Assembly: GCA_964369445.1 (NCBI GenBank)
Contig: CAYJFU010000027.1
Coordinates: forward strand, 1-27,939
DNA from: CAYJBH01 sp964369445
GTDB lineage: Bacteria > Bacillota > Clostridia > Oscillospirales > Ruminococcaceae
Direction of reading: 5' to 3'
Length of the DNA: 27,939 nt
Below are positions 7,071 to 14,402 of the stretch, piece by piece. The position numbers were made by a program, and so were the translations under genes. The first letter of the stretch is position 1; each line of letters starts with the position of its first letter. A model generated the notes under the pieces. That model ran no database searches, was not told where the DNA came from, and saw only the letters and a program-made list of their open reading frames with translations.

Positions 7071-7913
7071 ATGAAAAAGACATACGAGAAACTCACAAAA
7101 GATGAGCTGTTAGCGCAGACAAAAATCCCGCTGGAAACGGTAAAGACGGAGGATGATATCTACCGCCACATGGCAGATGATATGTACAGCCGTATCGTAA
7201 AAAACAACGCTGAGGGCAAAAATACAGTTTTTATTGTGCCTGTTGGTCCAATAGGCCAGTACGAGTATCTTGCAAAGCTCTGCAATGACGCTAAAACCGA
7301 CATGAAAAAGGTCTATTTTTTCAACATGGACGAGTATCTTGACGATGATCTACAGCCGATACCACTTGATCACCCGTTGAGCTTTGAGGGCTTTATGCAG
7401 ACTTGTTTTTATGACAAGTTGTGCAAAGAAAGCGAAATGCCGGTTGAAAACCGCATCTTTCCGCGCCCGGGCAAAGAGGGCGAAATCTGGGAACTCATAC
7501 AAAAACTCGGAGGCATTGAAGTCGCGTACGGTGGTATAGGCATAAATGGGCACATTGCGTTTAACGAGCCACCCGAGGCAGATGAGGAGATGACCGACGA
7601 GGCGTTTGCGGCACTTGCAACAAGGGTTCTGAAACTAACGCGCGAGACACGCACTATAAACAGCGTTACTGCTGCAAACGGTTACATCGACTATATACCT
7701 CAGTACTGCATCACTATCGGTATGAAAGAAATACTGTCCGCACGCGAAATTCGCTTTTACATGAACAGAACTTGGCAGTGTGGTATTGTGAGAAAAATAG
7801 CAGTTGGCGATGTCACAAAGTGCGTTCCGGCATCGTTTTTCCAAAAACACGCTGATGCAAAACTTATCGTTGCCTCATACGTCTGTGAAGCACCTTTAAG
7901 CCAATTGAGATAA
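7071..7913 (+). CDS. nagB: Glucosamine-6-phosphate deaminase/isomerase family protein
   Basis: Expected to convert glucosamine-6-phosphate to fructose-6-phosphate and ammonium, the last step feeding glycolysis. The ATG at 7071 follows AGAGG by 7 bases; the frame upstream overlaps the previous gene and has no better start. Family motifs: FNMDEYL (Asp87, the base position), an LDHPLSFEGFM segment, and GIGINGHIAFNEP at 155-167, with Asn where some NagB proteins have Asp. At 280 residues it is longer than the common 240-266, and the substrate loop after NEP is divergent (PPEADEEMTDEAF). It could be a paralogue acting on a related amino-sugar phosphate; the family assignment itself is solid. Confidence 0.8.
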   Translation: MKKTYEKLTKDELLAQTKIPLETVKTEDDIYRHMADDMYSRIVKNNAEGKNTVFIVPVGPIGQYEYLAKLCNDAKTDMKKVYFFNMDEYLDDDLQPIPLDHPLSFEGFMQTCFYDKLCKESEMPVENRIFPRPGKEGEIWELIQKLGGIEVAYGGIGINGHIAFNEPPEADEEMTDEAFAALATRVLKLTRETRTINSVTAANGYIDYIPQYCITIGMKEILSAREIRFYMNRTWQCGIVRKIAVGDVTKCVPASFFQKHADAKLIVASYVCEAPLSQLR

Positions 7914-7939
7914 AAAGTTAGTGGCACGCGATTTAGACG

Positions 7940-8090
7940 GTGTCATCGCAAGTGCTCAGCCGGCTGATTTTGGCAATTTTCACTCTACAGCGTAGCTTAG
8001 TTCACACTCCACAAAAGGATTGTATCATTTTTCTTCCATACAGAACAACAAATTCGCTCAAAATCTGCTCACTTCAACTCACGATGACAC
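7940..8090 (+). repeat. Imperfect palindromic intergenic element, copy B (about 151 bp)
   Basis: The ends GTGTCATCGCAAGT (7940-7953) and ACTCACGATGACAC (8077-8090) are inverted copies with two mismatches, and the partial pairing continues inward for about 45 bases. It shares GTGCTCAGCCG, GATTTTGGCAATT, TTCACACTCCACAA (8001-8014) and ATTTTTCTTC in order with copy A. It occupies half of the 310-base gap between the NagB-like gene and the oxidoreductase. Confidence 0.6.
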
Positions 8091-8223
8091 TACATAGTGG
8101 AGTGGCTGTCGTATCTTAATCCAAAACACATCAGATGTTTGTGACTTGACAATGATTCTTAGACAGCAACAGCTCCACATCAACTTATTAAGTTATGAAT
8201 ATGAGATAAAAAAGAGGAAAGTT

Positions 8224-9300
8224 ATGTCGATAAAAACTGCGGTTATAGGAACAGGACTCATGGGTTTCTCCCAGATAAAAAACTGCTTTTCTAAACTTCC
8301 GCAATACGAAATTGTTGCAGTTTGTGACAACCACGCGCAAAACCTGCAAAAGGCAGTGGATTTTTTGCATAGCAAAGGTAAAACAGTGCAGAGCTACAGC
8401 GATTGTAACACCATGTTAAAGGATAGTGATTTTGACCTCGCCGTTATTGTCACACCTGATTATCTGCACGAAGAGCAGGCGATAGCATGTCTGAATGCCG
8501 GCAAGCACATAAGACTGGAAAAGCCGCTTGCCATCACACCCGAGGGTTGCCGCAACATCTACGATGCCTACAAAAACAGTGGTGTTGTTTTTCAAATAGG
8601 ACTGGAACTGCGCTACAGCTACCTGATAAAGAAGATGAGTGCGATAAAGGGTCAACTTGGCGGTGTAAAAATGATGTGGTGTCATGAGTTCAGGCACCCG
8701 TTTTTGGAGAAAACCGGCTCGATAGAAAATTGGATAGTACAAAAAAAGTACTCCGGTGGCACGTTGCTTGAAAAAAACTGTCACCATTTTGATCTGTTTA
8801 ACTTTATGGCGGAGGCAAAGCCTATCAGCATCTATGCAAGTGGTGATAACAAAACTATTTACGCTGATACCGACGTTTTGGACAATGCTTTTGTGACGGT
8901 GGAGTATGAAAACGGTTCGCGTGCCAACCTATCTCTGTGTCTGTTTGCGCCGGAAAAGCGCTGGCAAAAGGATATGACGGCGCTTGAGCTTGGATTGCTG
9001 GGCAAACAGGGGCGTATGGAAATGCACGACGATGACCTTTATTTCTGGGACAGGGAGACCTGCTCACAGGAGCACTATCACTTTGAGCGTGACAACCACG
9101 AGGCGCACAGCGACGACATACTGCCAAGTCTGGTAGAACTCGCTGAGTGTATACAAAACGGCACACAACCGCTTGCGGACATACATGCCGGTATTAATAG
9201 CGCTATGGTCAGCATTGCCGCGGAGATTTCAGCAGAGGAAAAAAGGGTGGTTTCAATTGCGGAACTTGAAGAGATGTTTGACATAAAATACAAGGTCTGA
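8224..9300 (+). CDS. Gfo/Idh/MocA-family NAD(P)-dependent oxidoreductase
   Basis: Two-domain dehydrogenase that oxidises, reduces or epimerises sugars or sugar derivatives. The start is the ATG at 8224, 5 bases after AGAGGA, giving 358 residues (normal for the family). The N-terminal Rossmann fold has AVIGTGLMG at 6-14, and the conserved EKP is at 99-101. The C-terminal domain carries KYSGGTLLEKNCHHFDLF (about 175-192), where the family's active-site histidines lie. No signal peptide is seen. It sits 21 bases before the sulfatase gene and shares its transcript. The family is too broad to fix a substrate; in this context it may process a keto or uronic form of the imported sugar, or act as a glycosidase-type NAD-dependent enzyme. 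Confidence 0.85.
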   Translation: MSIKTAVIGTGLMGFSQIKNCFSKLPQYEIVAVCDNHAQNLQKAVDFLHSKGKTVQSYSDCNTMLKDSDFDLAVIVTPDYLHEEQAIACLNAGKHIRLEKPLAITPEGCRNIYDAYKNSGVVFQIGLELRYSYLIKKMSAIKGQLGGVKMMWCHEFRHPFLEKTGSIENWIVQKKYSGGTLLEKNCHHFDLFNFMAEAKPISIYASGDNKTIYADTDVLDNAFVTVEYENGSRANLSLCLFAPEKRWQKDMTALELGLLGKQGRMEMHDDDLYFWDRETCSQEHYHFERDNHEAHSDDILPSLVELAECIQNGTQPLADIHAGINSAMVSIAAEISAEEKRVVSIAELEEMFDIKYKV

Positions 9301-9321
9301 TATAAAGGAAAAGGGTTGCAC

Positions 9322-10842
9322 ATGAACATTGTGTTTGCGTTTGCCGATGACTGGGGAAGGTACGCCTCATGCTACTACAAAAACGGTTTAGGCAGTGATG
9401 TCGGCAAGGTTATCGACACCCCCAACATCGACAGTGTCGCTGAGGACGGGCTGATATTCAGCAACGCGTTTGTACCAGCGCCGTCCTGCACCCCGTGCCG
9501 AAGCTCGGTGCTGTCGGGGAGATACTTTTGGCAGACGGGGCAGGGCGCAATTTTGGTGGGCGCAAGGTGGGATGAGAGCATACCCACCTATCCGCTCGAG
9601 TTGGAAAAAAGCGGTTACCACATCGGCTACACATACAAGGTCTGGTCACCCGGGGAAAACCCCGATGCACCTTACGGCGGTGAGCGCAACGCCTACCACA
9701 CAACAAGAAACTTTGAGCGTTTTTCCCACTATGTGACGGAACGAAGCGGTGAGATAGGCATAGAAAACGCAAAACAGGAACTGTATCAAGAGGTGCGCGA
9801 CAACTTTAAGGACTTTTTGAGTGACAGAAAGAACGGCCAACCGTTTTGCTACTGGTGGGGACCGATGAACACTCATCGAACGTGGGAGCAAGGCTCGGGC
9901 AAAAACCTGTGGGGGATAAACCCCGATGACCTAAAAGGGACGATGCCCAAAAGTCTGCCGGACGTCCATGAGGTGCGCGAAGACTTTGCGGATTACCTCG
10001 GCGAAACGCTTGCGTTTGACAAGGGCATAGGTGTTTTGATTGAGGAGCTCAAAAAGGCGGGGGAGTATGACAACACACTGTTTGTCATAAGCGGTGATCA
10101 CGGTATACCGGGTATGCCGCGTGGCAAGTGTAACCTGTATGACATGGGCTGTGAGGTGGCGCTTATCATGAGGTATCCGCAAGCTATAAAAGGCGGCGGG
10201 ATAGTTGATGATATAATAAATATCATGGATTTAGCACCGACGTTTTTGGATTTGTGCGATGTGTCGATACCAAATGGCATGACAGCAAAAAGTCTCAAAC
10301 CGTTGCTATTGGGTGATGACAGTACTGAGCCGAAGCGCGACTTTGTAATTATGGGGCGCGAGCGGCATGTCGATGTTGCAAGAGAGGGTTACCTGCCTTA
10401 TCCGCAGCGGGCCATAAGAACAAAGGACTTTTTGTACATTTACAACTTTGAGCCGGACAGGTGGCCGATGGGCGACCCGTGTGGCCTGCAAGACTCGAAC
10501 TTTGAAATTGATTATGACATATTGAAGAATAAAACGTTTGCCGCTTTTCCCGATGTGGACGCAAGCCCAACAAAAGCGTGGATCATACACAACCGCAACG
10601 ATGACCGCTACAGTGAATTTTACACGCTGGGTATGGGCAAGCGCCCACGAGAAGAATTATACTGTATAAACAGCGACACGGACACAGTACTCAATGTGAT
10701 AACTGAACACCGTCACACAGCGGACGTTTTAAAAGAAAAACTGTTTGCCGAACTTAAAGCGCAGGATGATCCGCGCGTGACCGAGTCGGATTGTCGTTTT
10801 GAACACCTGCCTTTCACGGTTGCTGTCAACAAAAAGGGCTGA
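9322..10842 (+). CDS. Cytoplasmic Cys-type sulfatase, N-sulfoglucosamine sulfohydrolase-like
   Basis: Alkaline-phosphatase-superfamily sulfatase (COG3119) expected to remove sulfate from a sugar. The ATG at 9322 follows AAGGG by 6 bases and gives 506 residues. N-terminal metal ligands FADDWGRY (Asp9/Asp10), the formylglycine site CTPCR (Cys56 to Arg60, then LSGR), Lys106, His185 and the second metal pair SGDHG (Asp259/His260) are all present. The family usually has Ser or Ala where Cys59 lies, so this motif is a rarer variant of CxPxR. The overall layout, with an early ADDWGRYASCY and a late RAIRTKDFLYIYNF, resembles heparan N-sulfatases. There is no signal peptide, so it should act after import. 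It ends the operon, 96 bases before a terminator. The maturase that converts Cys to formylglycine is not encoded here. Confidence 0.85.
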   Translation: MNIVFAFADDWGRYASCYYKNGLGSDVGKVIDTPNIDSVAEDGLIFSNAFVPAPSCTPCRSSVLSGRYFWQTGQGAILVGARWDESIPTYPLELEKSGYHIGYTYKVWSPGENPDAPYGGERNAYHTTRNFERFSHYVTERSGEIGIENAKQELYQEVRDNFKDFLSDRKNGQPFCYWWGPMNTHRTWEQGSGKNLWGINPDDLKGTMPKSLPDVHEVREDFADYLGETLAFDKGIGVLIEELKKAGEYDNTLFVISGDHGIPGMPRGKCNLYDMGCEVALIMRYPQAIKGGGIVDDIINIMDLAPTFLDLCDVSIPNGMTAKSLKPLLLGDDSTEPKRDFVIMGRERHVDVAREGYLPYPQRAIRTKDFLYIYNFEPDRWPMGDPCGLQDSNFEIDYDILKNKTFAAFPDVDASPTKAWIIHNRNDDRYSEFYTLGMGKRPREELYCINSDTDTVLNVITEHRHTADVLKEKLFAELKAQDDPRVTESDCRFEHLPFTVAVNKKG

Positions 10843-10937
10843 TGAAATTTTAATGCCATAGCCATTTTATTTTTAGTCGGTCGCCTAGTCATTTTTAAAT
10901 TTAACTATTAGGTCATTCGGGTTTAACCTGCCTAGAG

Positions 10938-10984
10938 ATAAGTATCTACCGACTAAACCGGTGGATACTTATTCTTGTTTTTAC
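10938..10984 (+). terminator. Intrinsic terminator after the sulfatase gene
   Basis: ATAAGTATCTACCG (10938-10951) pairs with CGGTGGATACTTAT (10959-10972) over 14 bp with one G-U pair and a 7-base loop, followed by TCTTGTTTTT. TTTAGTCGGT at 10872-10881 is perfectly complementary to ACCGACTAAA at 10948-10957, so an alternative pairing that breaks the terminator is possible. Confidence 0.8.
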
Positions 10985-11227
10985 ATGAAAATCATACTCT
11001 GTGCCGATGGTGCGTAAAAGCTTATAGTTGAGTGTGAAAAAACTCCTTACACCCACCATCACAAGCGGTCGCTTTGCCATTCAATTGCAATAAGCAGCAT
11101 GTTGCCATACATACGTTACCGCTGTGTCTGATAACCCAATACCACATAAATTTCTAAAGCCCTCGTTTGACATGGATTTGCTAAAATGCTATAACATCTT
11201 GTGAGCCATTTCTACAATGAGGATTAT

Positions 11228-11443
11228 ATGCAGTCGAATGCGCTTGCAAAAAATTTCAATGGAATCCAGCTCATAAAGCACACAATTCCTACTATAATAA
11301 TGATGCTTTTTATTTCCACCTATACCATTGTGGACGGCATTTTTGTCGCTAACTTTGTAAACGAGGATGCGCTGTCCGCTGTCAATATTGTCTTTCCTAT
11401 AATAATACTGGCAGGTTCTGTGGGCATGATGCTTGCAAAATAG
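11228..11443 (+). pseudogene. N-terminal fragment of a MATE-family multidrug exporter
   Basis: Only the first 71 residues of a protein that is normally about 450 long. They contain the family's first helices and signature order: a short basic N-terminus, IPTIIMMLF, TIVDGIFVANFVNEDALSAVNIVFPII, then a glycine-containing helix that stops at TAG 11441-11443. Shortly after the stop, in another frame, 11482-11505 reads CGGGVALV, like the GGSALV stretch that should follow, which suggests frameshift plus deletion. The rest of the exporter is absent. MATE proteins expel cationic compounds using sodium or proton gradients; this one cannot be functional. An upstream GTG (11201) is in frame, but ATG 11228 after GAGGA is the more likely ancestral start. 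Confidence 0.75.
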
Positions 11444-11785
11444 CTTACCACTGTGGCACATCCACCCACAAGGGGAATCGATGTGGCGGTGGAGTGGCTC
11501 TTGTCCGAGGGCGAAAATTTTTTTCCAAGCGCGAACGATGCCTCTTCCACCATTCCCAGCGGGACTACCGTTGTTTTAACTTCGTTAACCGCCGAAAAGA
11601 TTAATACGATGAAAAGATATGCGTCGCAAAAAAACCTAATCGGAAGTGTGGTATTTATGGCGGATATCAATCTAGTTGATGCCGATGGAGTCGAGGTGCA
11701 GCCGAATGCCGATACAAAAATCCGCATTGAAATCCCGGCTGTTAAGGTGGGCGGCCCGTCACCGATGACCGGTGTATGGGCGTAA
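11444..11785 (+). pseudogene. Chimeric debris: MATE remainder joined to an extracellular beta-domain fragment
   Basis: An open frame from 11453 carries two unrelated parts. The first third is degraded DNA continuing the MATE gene. The second part, from about residue 48, reads EKINTMKRYASQKNLIGSVV and then ADINLVDADGVEVQPNADT with alternating hydrophobic residues. This resembles the beta-sandwich domains of Clostridia surface proteins that carry a DADGxxVQPNG-type turn. It has no signal peptide, no anchor and no ribosome binding site, so it is best read as recombination debris. The domain resemblance is from memory of the motif and is only moderate. Confidence 0.45.
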
Positions 11786-11809
11786 CAAAATTTCAGGGGC
11801 GCTTAACAT

Positions 11810-11835
11810 TTGGTCGACTCAGTTGGTCGACTCAG
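11810..11835. repeat. Perfect 13-bp tandem duplication
   Basis: TTGGTCGACTCAG occurs twice head to tail (11810-11822 and 11823-11835), immediately after the chimeric pseudogene. It looks like a small slippage or insertion scar in a decaying region. Confidence 0.8.
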
Positions 11836-11852
11836 AATGTTGAAAAACCTAC

Positions 11853-11894
11853 AAAAAACATAATTCTACGACATGTGCGCCGAATTATGTTTTT
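11853..11894. terminator. Inverted repeat with A/T ends, possible bidirectional terminator
   Basis: AAAAACATAATTC (11854-11866) pairs perfectly with GAATTATGTTTTT (11882-11894) around a 15-base loop. The stem is AT-rich and carries its T-run inside the stem in both directions. It separates the decayed MATE region from the chemoreceptor gene. Confidence 0.45.
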
Positions 11895-12032
11895 GCCCGG
11901 ACAGATTAAAGCGGCTCACGGATTGGCCGTACACAAGCAGAAAAAGCTTCCGCCGCTGTGATGCGTTTAAGCTTATAAATTTGAAAATAACAACATTATA
12001 CCGGTTATTATTGCAAACATACAAATATAACC

Positions 12033-12061
12033 TTGAAATATTGTCCATAATGTAATAGAAT
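12033..12061 (+). promoter_or_regulatory. Sigma-A-type promoter of the chemoreceptor gene
   Basis: TTGAAA at 12033-12038 and TAGAAT at 12056-12061 are separated by 17 bases. The predicted transcript starts near 12068, about 60 bases before the ATG at 12127. There is no obvious flagellar (sigma-D) promoter. Confidence 0.55.
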
Positions 12062-12126
12062 AAGATGGGAATAAATACAAATGTTTGTTTTGGAAAAGTA
12101 ACTCGTTATTAAAAAGGGGAAAAGTT

Positions 12127-14082
12127 ATGACAAAAATTAGAAACAAAATTATCCTGGCAATTTTGTTTGCAATATTACTTACAGTTGTGGTTTTAAGTAC
12201 TATATCTGTCAGCTCTACGCTTAATGCTTCCATAGAAACAACAAAAACAACGTTAGCGGAAACTGCTGTTATTGCTGCTCAAACCGCAAGCAGTACAATA
12301 GGAAATTATACCGTTGCGGTAGGTGAAATGGCCACGAGTGTAATTCTTGTGTCTTCGGAATATACTCAAGAGGAAAAACAGAGTTATATAAATAAAAAGA
12401 CTGAAAGTTATTACATGAGAAGCGGCAGCATGCTTAATGCACAAGGCGTGGATATGTTTACGGGAGAAGATTTGTCCGGTAGTGATTTTTATACGAGTGC
12501 AAAGAATGGAAGCACATTTTTTTCTGAACCGATTATTTCTGAAGACGCAACCGATGCATATATAGCGGTTTCTGCACCTGTGTTAGACAACGATAGGCTT
12601 GTAGGTGTTTTGTATTTCTTTTGCGATACCGTTGTTTTGCAAAACTTGGTAGAAAGTGTCGCCATAGGCGATACAGGAAGTGCGTATATTCTGGACAGTA
12701 GCGGCACAACAATAGCTTATAACGATTATTCTGTTGTGATGTCGCAGGAAAACGTAATACAGAATGCACAGACGGATCCATCGCTTGCAAGCCTTGCAGC
12801 AATCGAACAAAAGATGATAAGCGGAGAGTCCGGTGTAGGGTCTTATGAATATAATGGTGCTATTGAATATCAGGCATATGCTCCGATTCCGGCCACAAAC
12901 GGCTGGAGTATAGCGGTTGCTTCCACCGAAGCAGAGCTGTTGCAAGCGGCATTTGATTCGATTGTTGCTATTGCAATTGTAGCAGTTATAATGATAATCC
13001 TTGGTTTCGTTCTTGCAATTTATACAAGCTCTTCTATCGGCAAACCCATTGTTGCATGTGTAGACAGGTTAAACGCACTGGCAAAAGGTGATTTAAAAAC
13101 CCCGGTTCCGGTCGTTAAAACAAAGGATGAAACATATCAGCTTTCACAATCCACAGAAGCTATTATCGCGAGCCTTTCTGAAATTATTTTTGATTTGGAT
13201 AGATCGCTTTCAAAAATGGCGGACGGAGAACTTAACTTTGATATAAAAAATAGTGATGCATACATCGGTGATTATAGCTCGCTACACACATCTGTTGTAA
13301 AAATTGCAAATAGCTTATCCACTACTATGGAACAGATAAATAACGCGACAGCACAGGTAAGCCTCGGAAGCGCTCAGGTAGCAGATGGGGCACAGGCTTT
13401 AGCGCAGGGCGCTACCGAGCAATCTGCTGCTGTTGAGGAACTTGCCGCTACAATAGAACTCATTACCGAGAAGATAGGGCAAACTGAAATGGACGCCCAG
13501 GCAGCAAGTAGCTCAAATGAAAAATCTCAACTGGCGCTCGCCCAAAGCAACGAGCAGATGAATCAGATGCTTGCCGCTATGCAGGGTATTAACGACAAAG
13601 CAACAAAAATCAGCAACATTGTTAAGGCCATTGACGACATAGCGTTCCAAACAAATATTTTAGCACTAAATGCTGCGGTTGAGGCCGCACGCGCAGGGGC
13701 TTCGGGTAAAGGCTTTGCAGTTGTGGCAGACGAGGTGCGTAGCCTGGCTGCTAAATCAGCTGAATCTGCAAAAAATACAACGCTGCTTATTGAAGAAACC
13801 ATTGCAGTTGTAAATGAAGGTAATGAAATTGCTATCCAAACCTCTGATGCTATCGCAGCTGTGGGGAATAATGCAAACGAATTAAGCGGACTTGTAAACA
13901 GTATTGCGACTGCGATTGCTGAGCAGGCGGAATCAACGAAACAAATTAACGTGGGTGTAAGCCAAATATCTTCCGTTGTTCACTCCAACACGGCTACGGC
14001 AGAGGAAAGCGCGGCTACAAGTCAGACACTTTCGAGTGAGGCAAACACACTTAAAACGCTTGTAGGTCGCTTTAAGTTTTAA
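12127..14082 (+). CDS. Methyl-accepting chemotaxis protein with periplasmic Cache-type sensor
   Basis: Transmembrane chemoreceptor that binds a ligand outside the cell and controls CheA inside. The ATG at 12127 follows GGGGA by 6 bases; the longer frame upstream has no ribosome binding site. Order in 651 residues: helix 1 at about 7-27, a double-Cache-like sensor (about 30-278, with FFSEPIISEDATDAYIAVSAPV and GDTGSAYILDSSG), helix 2 at about 279-300, a HAMP domain, a second HAMP-like segment (near LSKMADGELNFDIK), then the signalling coiled coil. Its hairpin tip is around residues 500-530 (AFQTNILALNAAVEAARAG, GKGFAVVADEVR). No C-terminal CheR-binding pentapeptide is seen. It has its own promoter and terminator and lies between two sugar import clusters, so a sugar-type ligand is possible but unproven. 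Confidence 0.93.
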   Translation: MTKIRNKIILAILFAILLTVVVLSTISVSSTLNASIETTKTTLAETAVIAAQTASSTIGNYTVAVGEMATSVILVSSEYTQEEKQSYINKKTESYYMRSGSMLNAQGVDMFTGEDLSGSDFYTSAKNGSTFFSEPIISEDATDAYIAVSAPVLDNDRLVGVLYFFCDTVVLQNLVESVAIGDTGSAYILDSSGTTIAYNDYSVVMSQENVIQNAQTDPSLASLAAIEQKMISGESGVGSYEYNGAIEYQAYAPIPATNGWSIAVASTEAELLQAAFDSIVAIAIVAVIMIILGFVLAIYTSSSIGKPIVACVDRLNALAKGDLKTPVPVVKTKDETYQLSQSTEAIIASLSEIIFDLDRSLSKMADGELNFDIKNSDAYIGDYSSLHTSVVKIANSLSTTMEQINNATAQVSLGSAQVADGAQALAQGATEQSAAVEELAATIELITEKIGQTEMDAQAASSSNEKSQLALAQSNEQMNQMLAAMQGINDKATKISNIVKAIDDIAFQTNILALNAAVEAARAGASGKGFAVVADEVRSLAAKSAESAKNTTLLIEETIAVVNEGNEIAIQTSDAIAAVGNNANELSGLVNSIATAIAEQAESTKQINVGVSQISSVVHSNTATAEESAATSQTLSSEANTLKTLVGRFKF

Positions 14083-14099
14083 TTAAAACCTACCCCTGA

Positions 14100-14141
14100 T
14101 TGACACTATAACGGTCACCCGTTATAGTGTCAATTGTTTTA
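14100..14141 (+). terminator. Intrinsic terminator of the chemoreceptor gene
   Basis: TTGACACTATAACGG (14100-14114) and CCGTTATAGTGTCAA (14119-14133) form a perfect 15-bp stem with a TCAC loop, followed by TTGTTTTA. It starts 17 bases after the stop codon. Confidence 0.88.
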
Positions 14142-14402
14142 TGAAAACCACCGGCTACTCCGGCAGGCCTACAGTTCTCAACATGTGGTATTCATTTGTT
14201 AAAAACATACTGCATGATGTACAAAGTTTTCAATAAGCTTACAGAATTGTGGGAAAGGAGTGCGACAGAACGACCAATAAAAGGCTACTTATTCCAGTGG
14301 CCTTTCGGGCGTTACTCTTCTAGATAGTAGTCGGCTAGGTATTCGACGATGTGTTGCTGATGCAAACGAAACAAGAATTGTGAAACATGTCATCATCTTA
14401 CC
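14142..14402. other. Intergenic region between convergent chemoreceptor and response-regulator genes
   Basis: No supported gene. A short inverted repeat, AAAGGC (14280-14285) with GCCTTT (14300-14305), may end minus-strand transcription of the two-component operon, but it lacks a U-run. The string GAAACAAGAATTG (near 14370) also occurs near 6066. Confidence 0.45.

Noticed and set aside
8146..8174. TTGACA before the Gfo/Idh/MocA gene as a promoter
   Set aside because: No acceptable -10 box lies 16-18 bases downstream.
11320..11727. 135-residue minus-strand frame over the MATE fragment
   Set aside because: It is the antisense of the recognisable MATE segment and the debris after it; no start signal.
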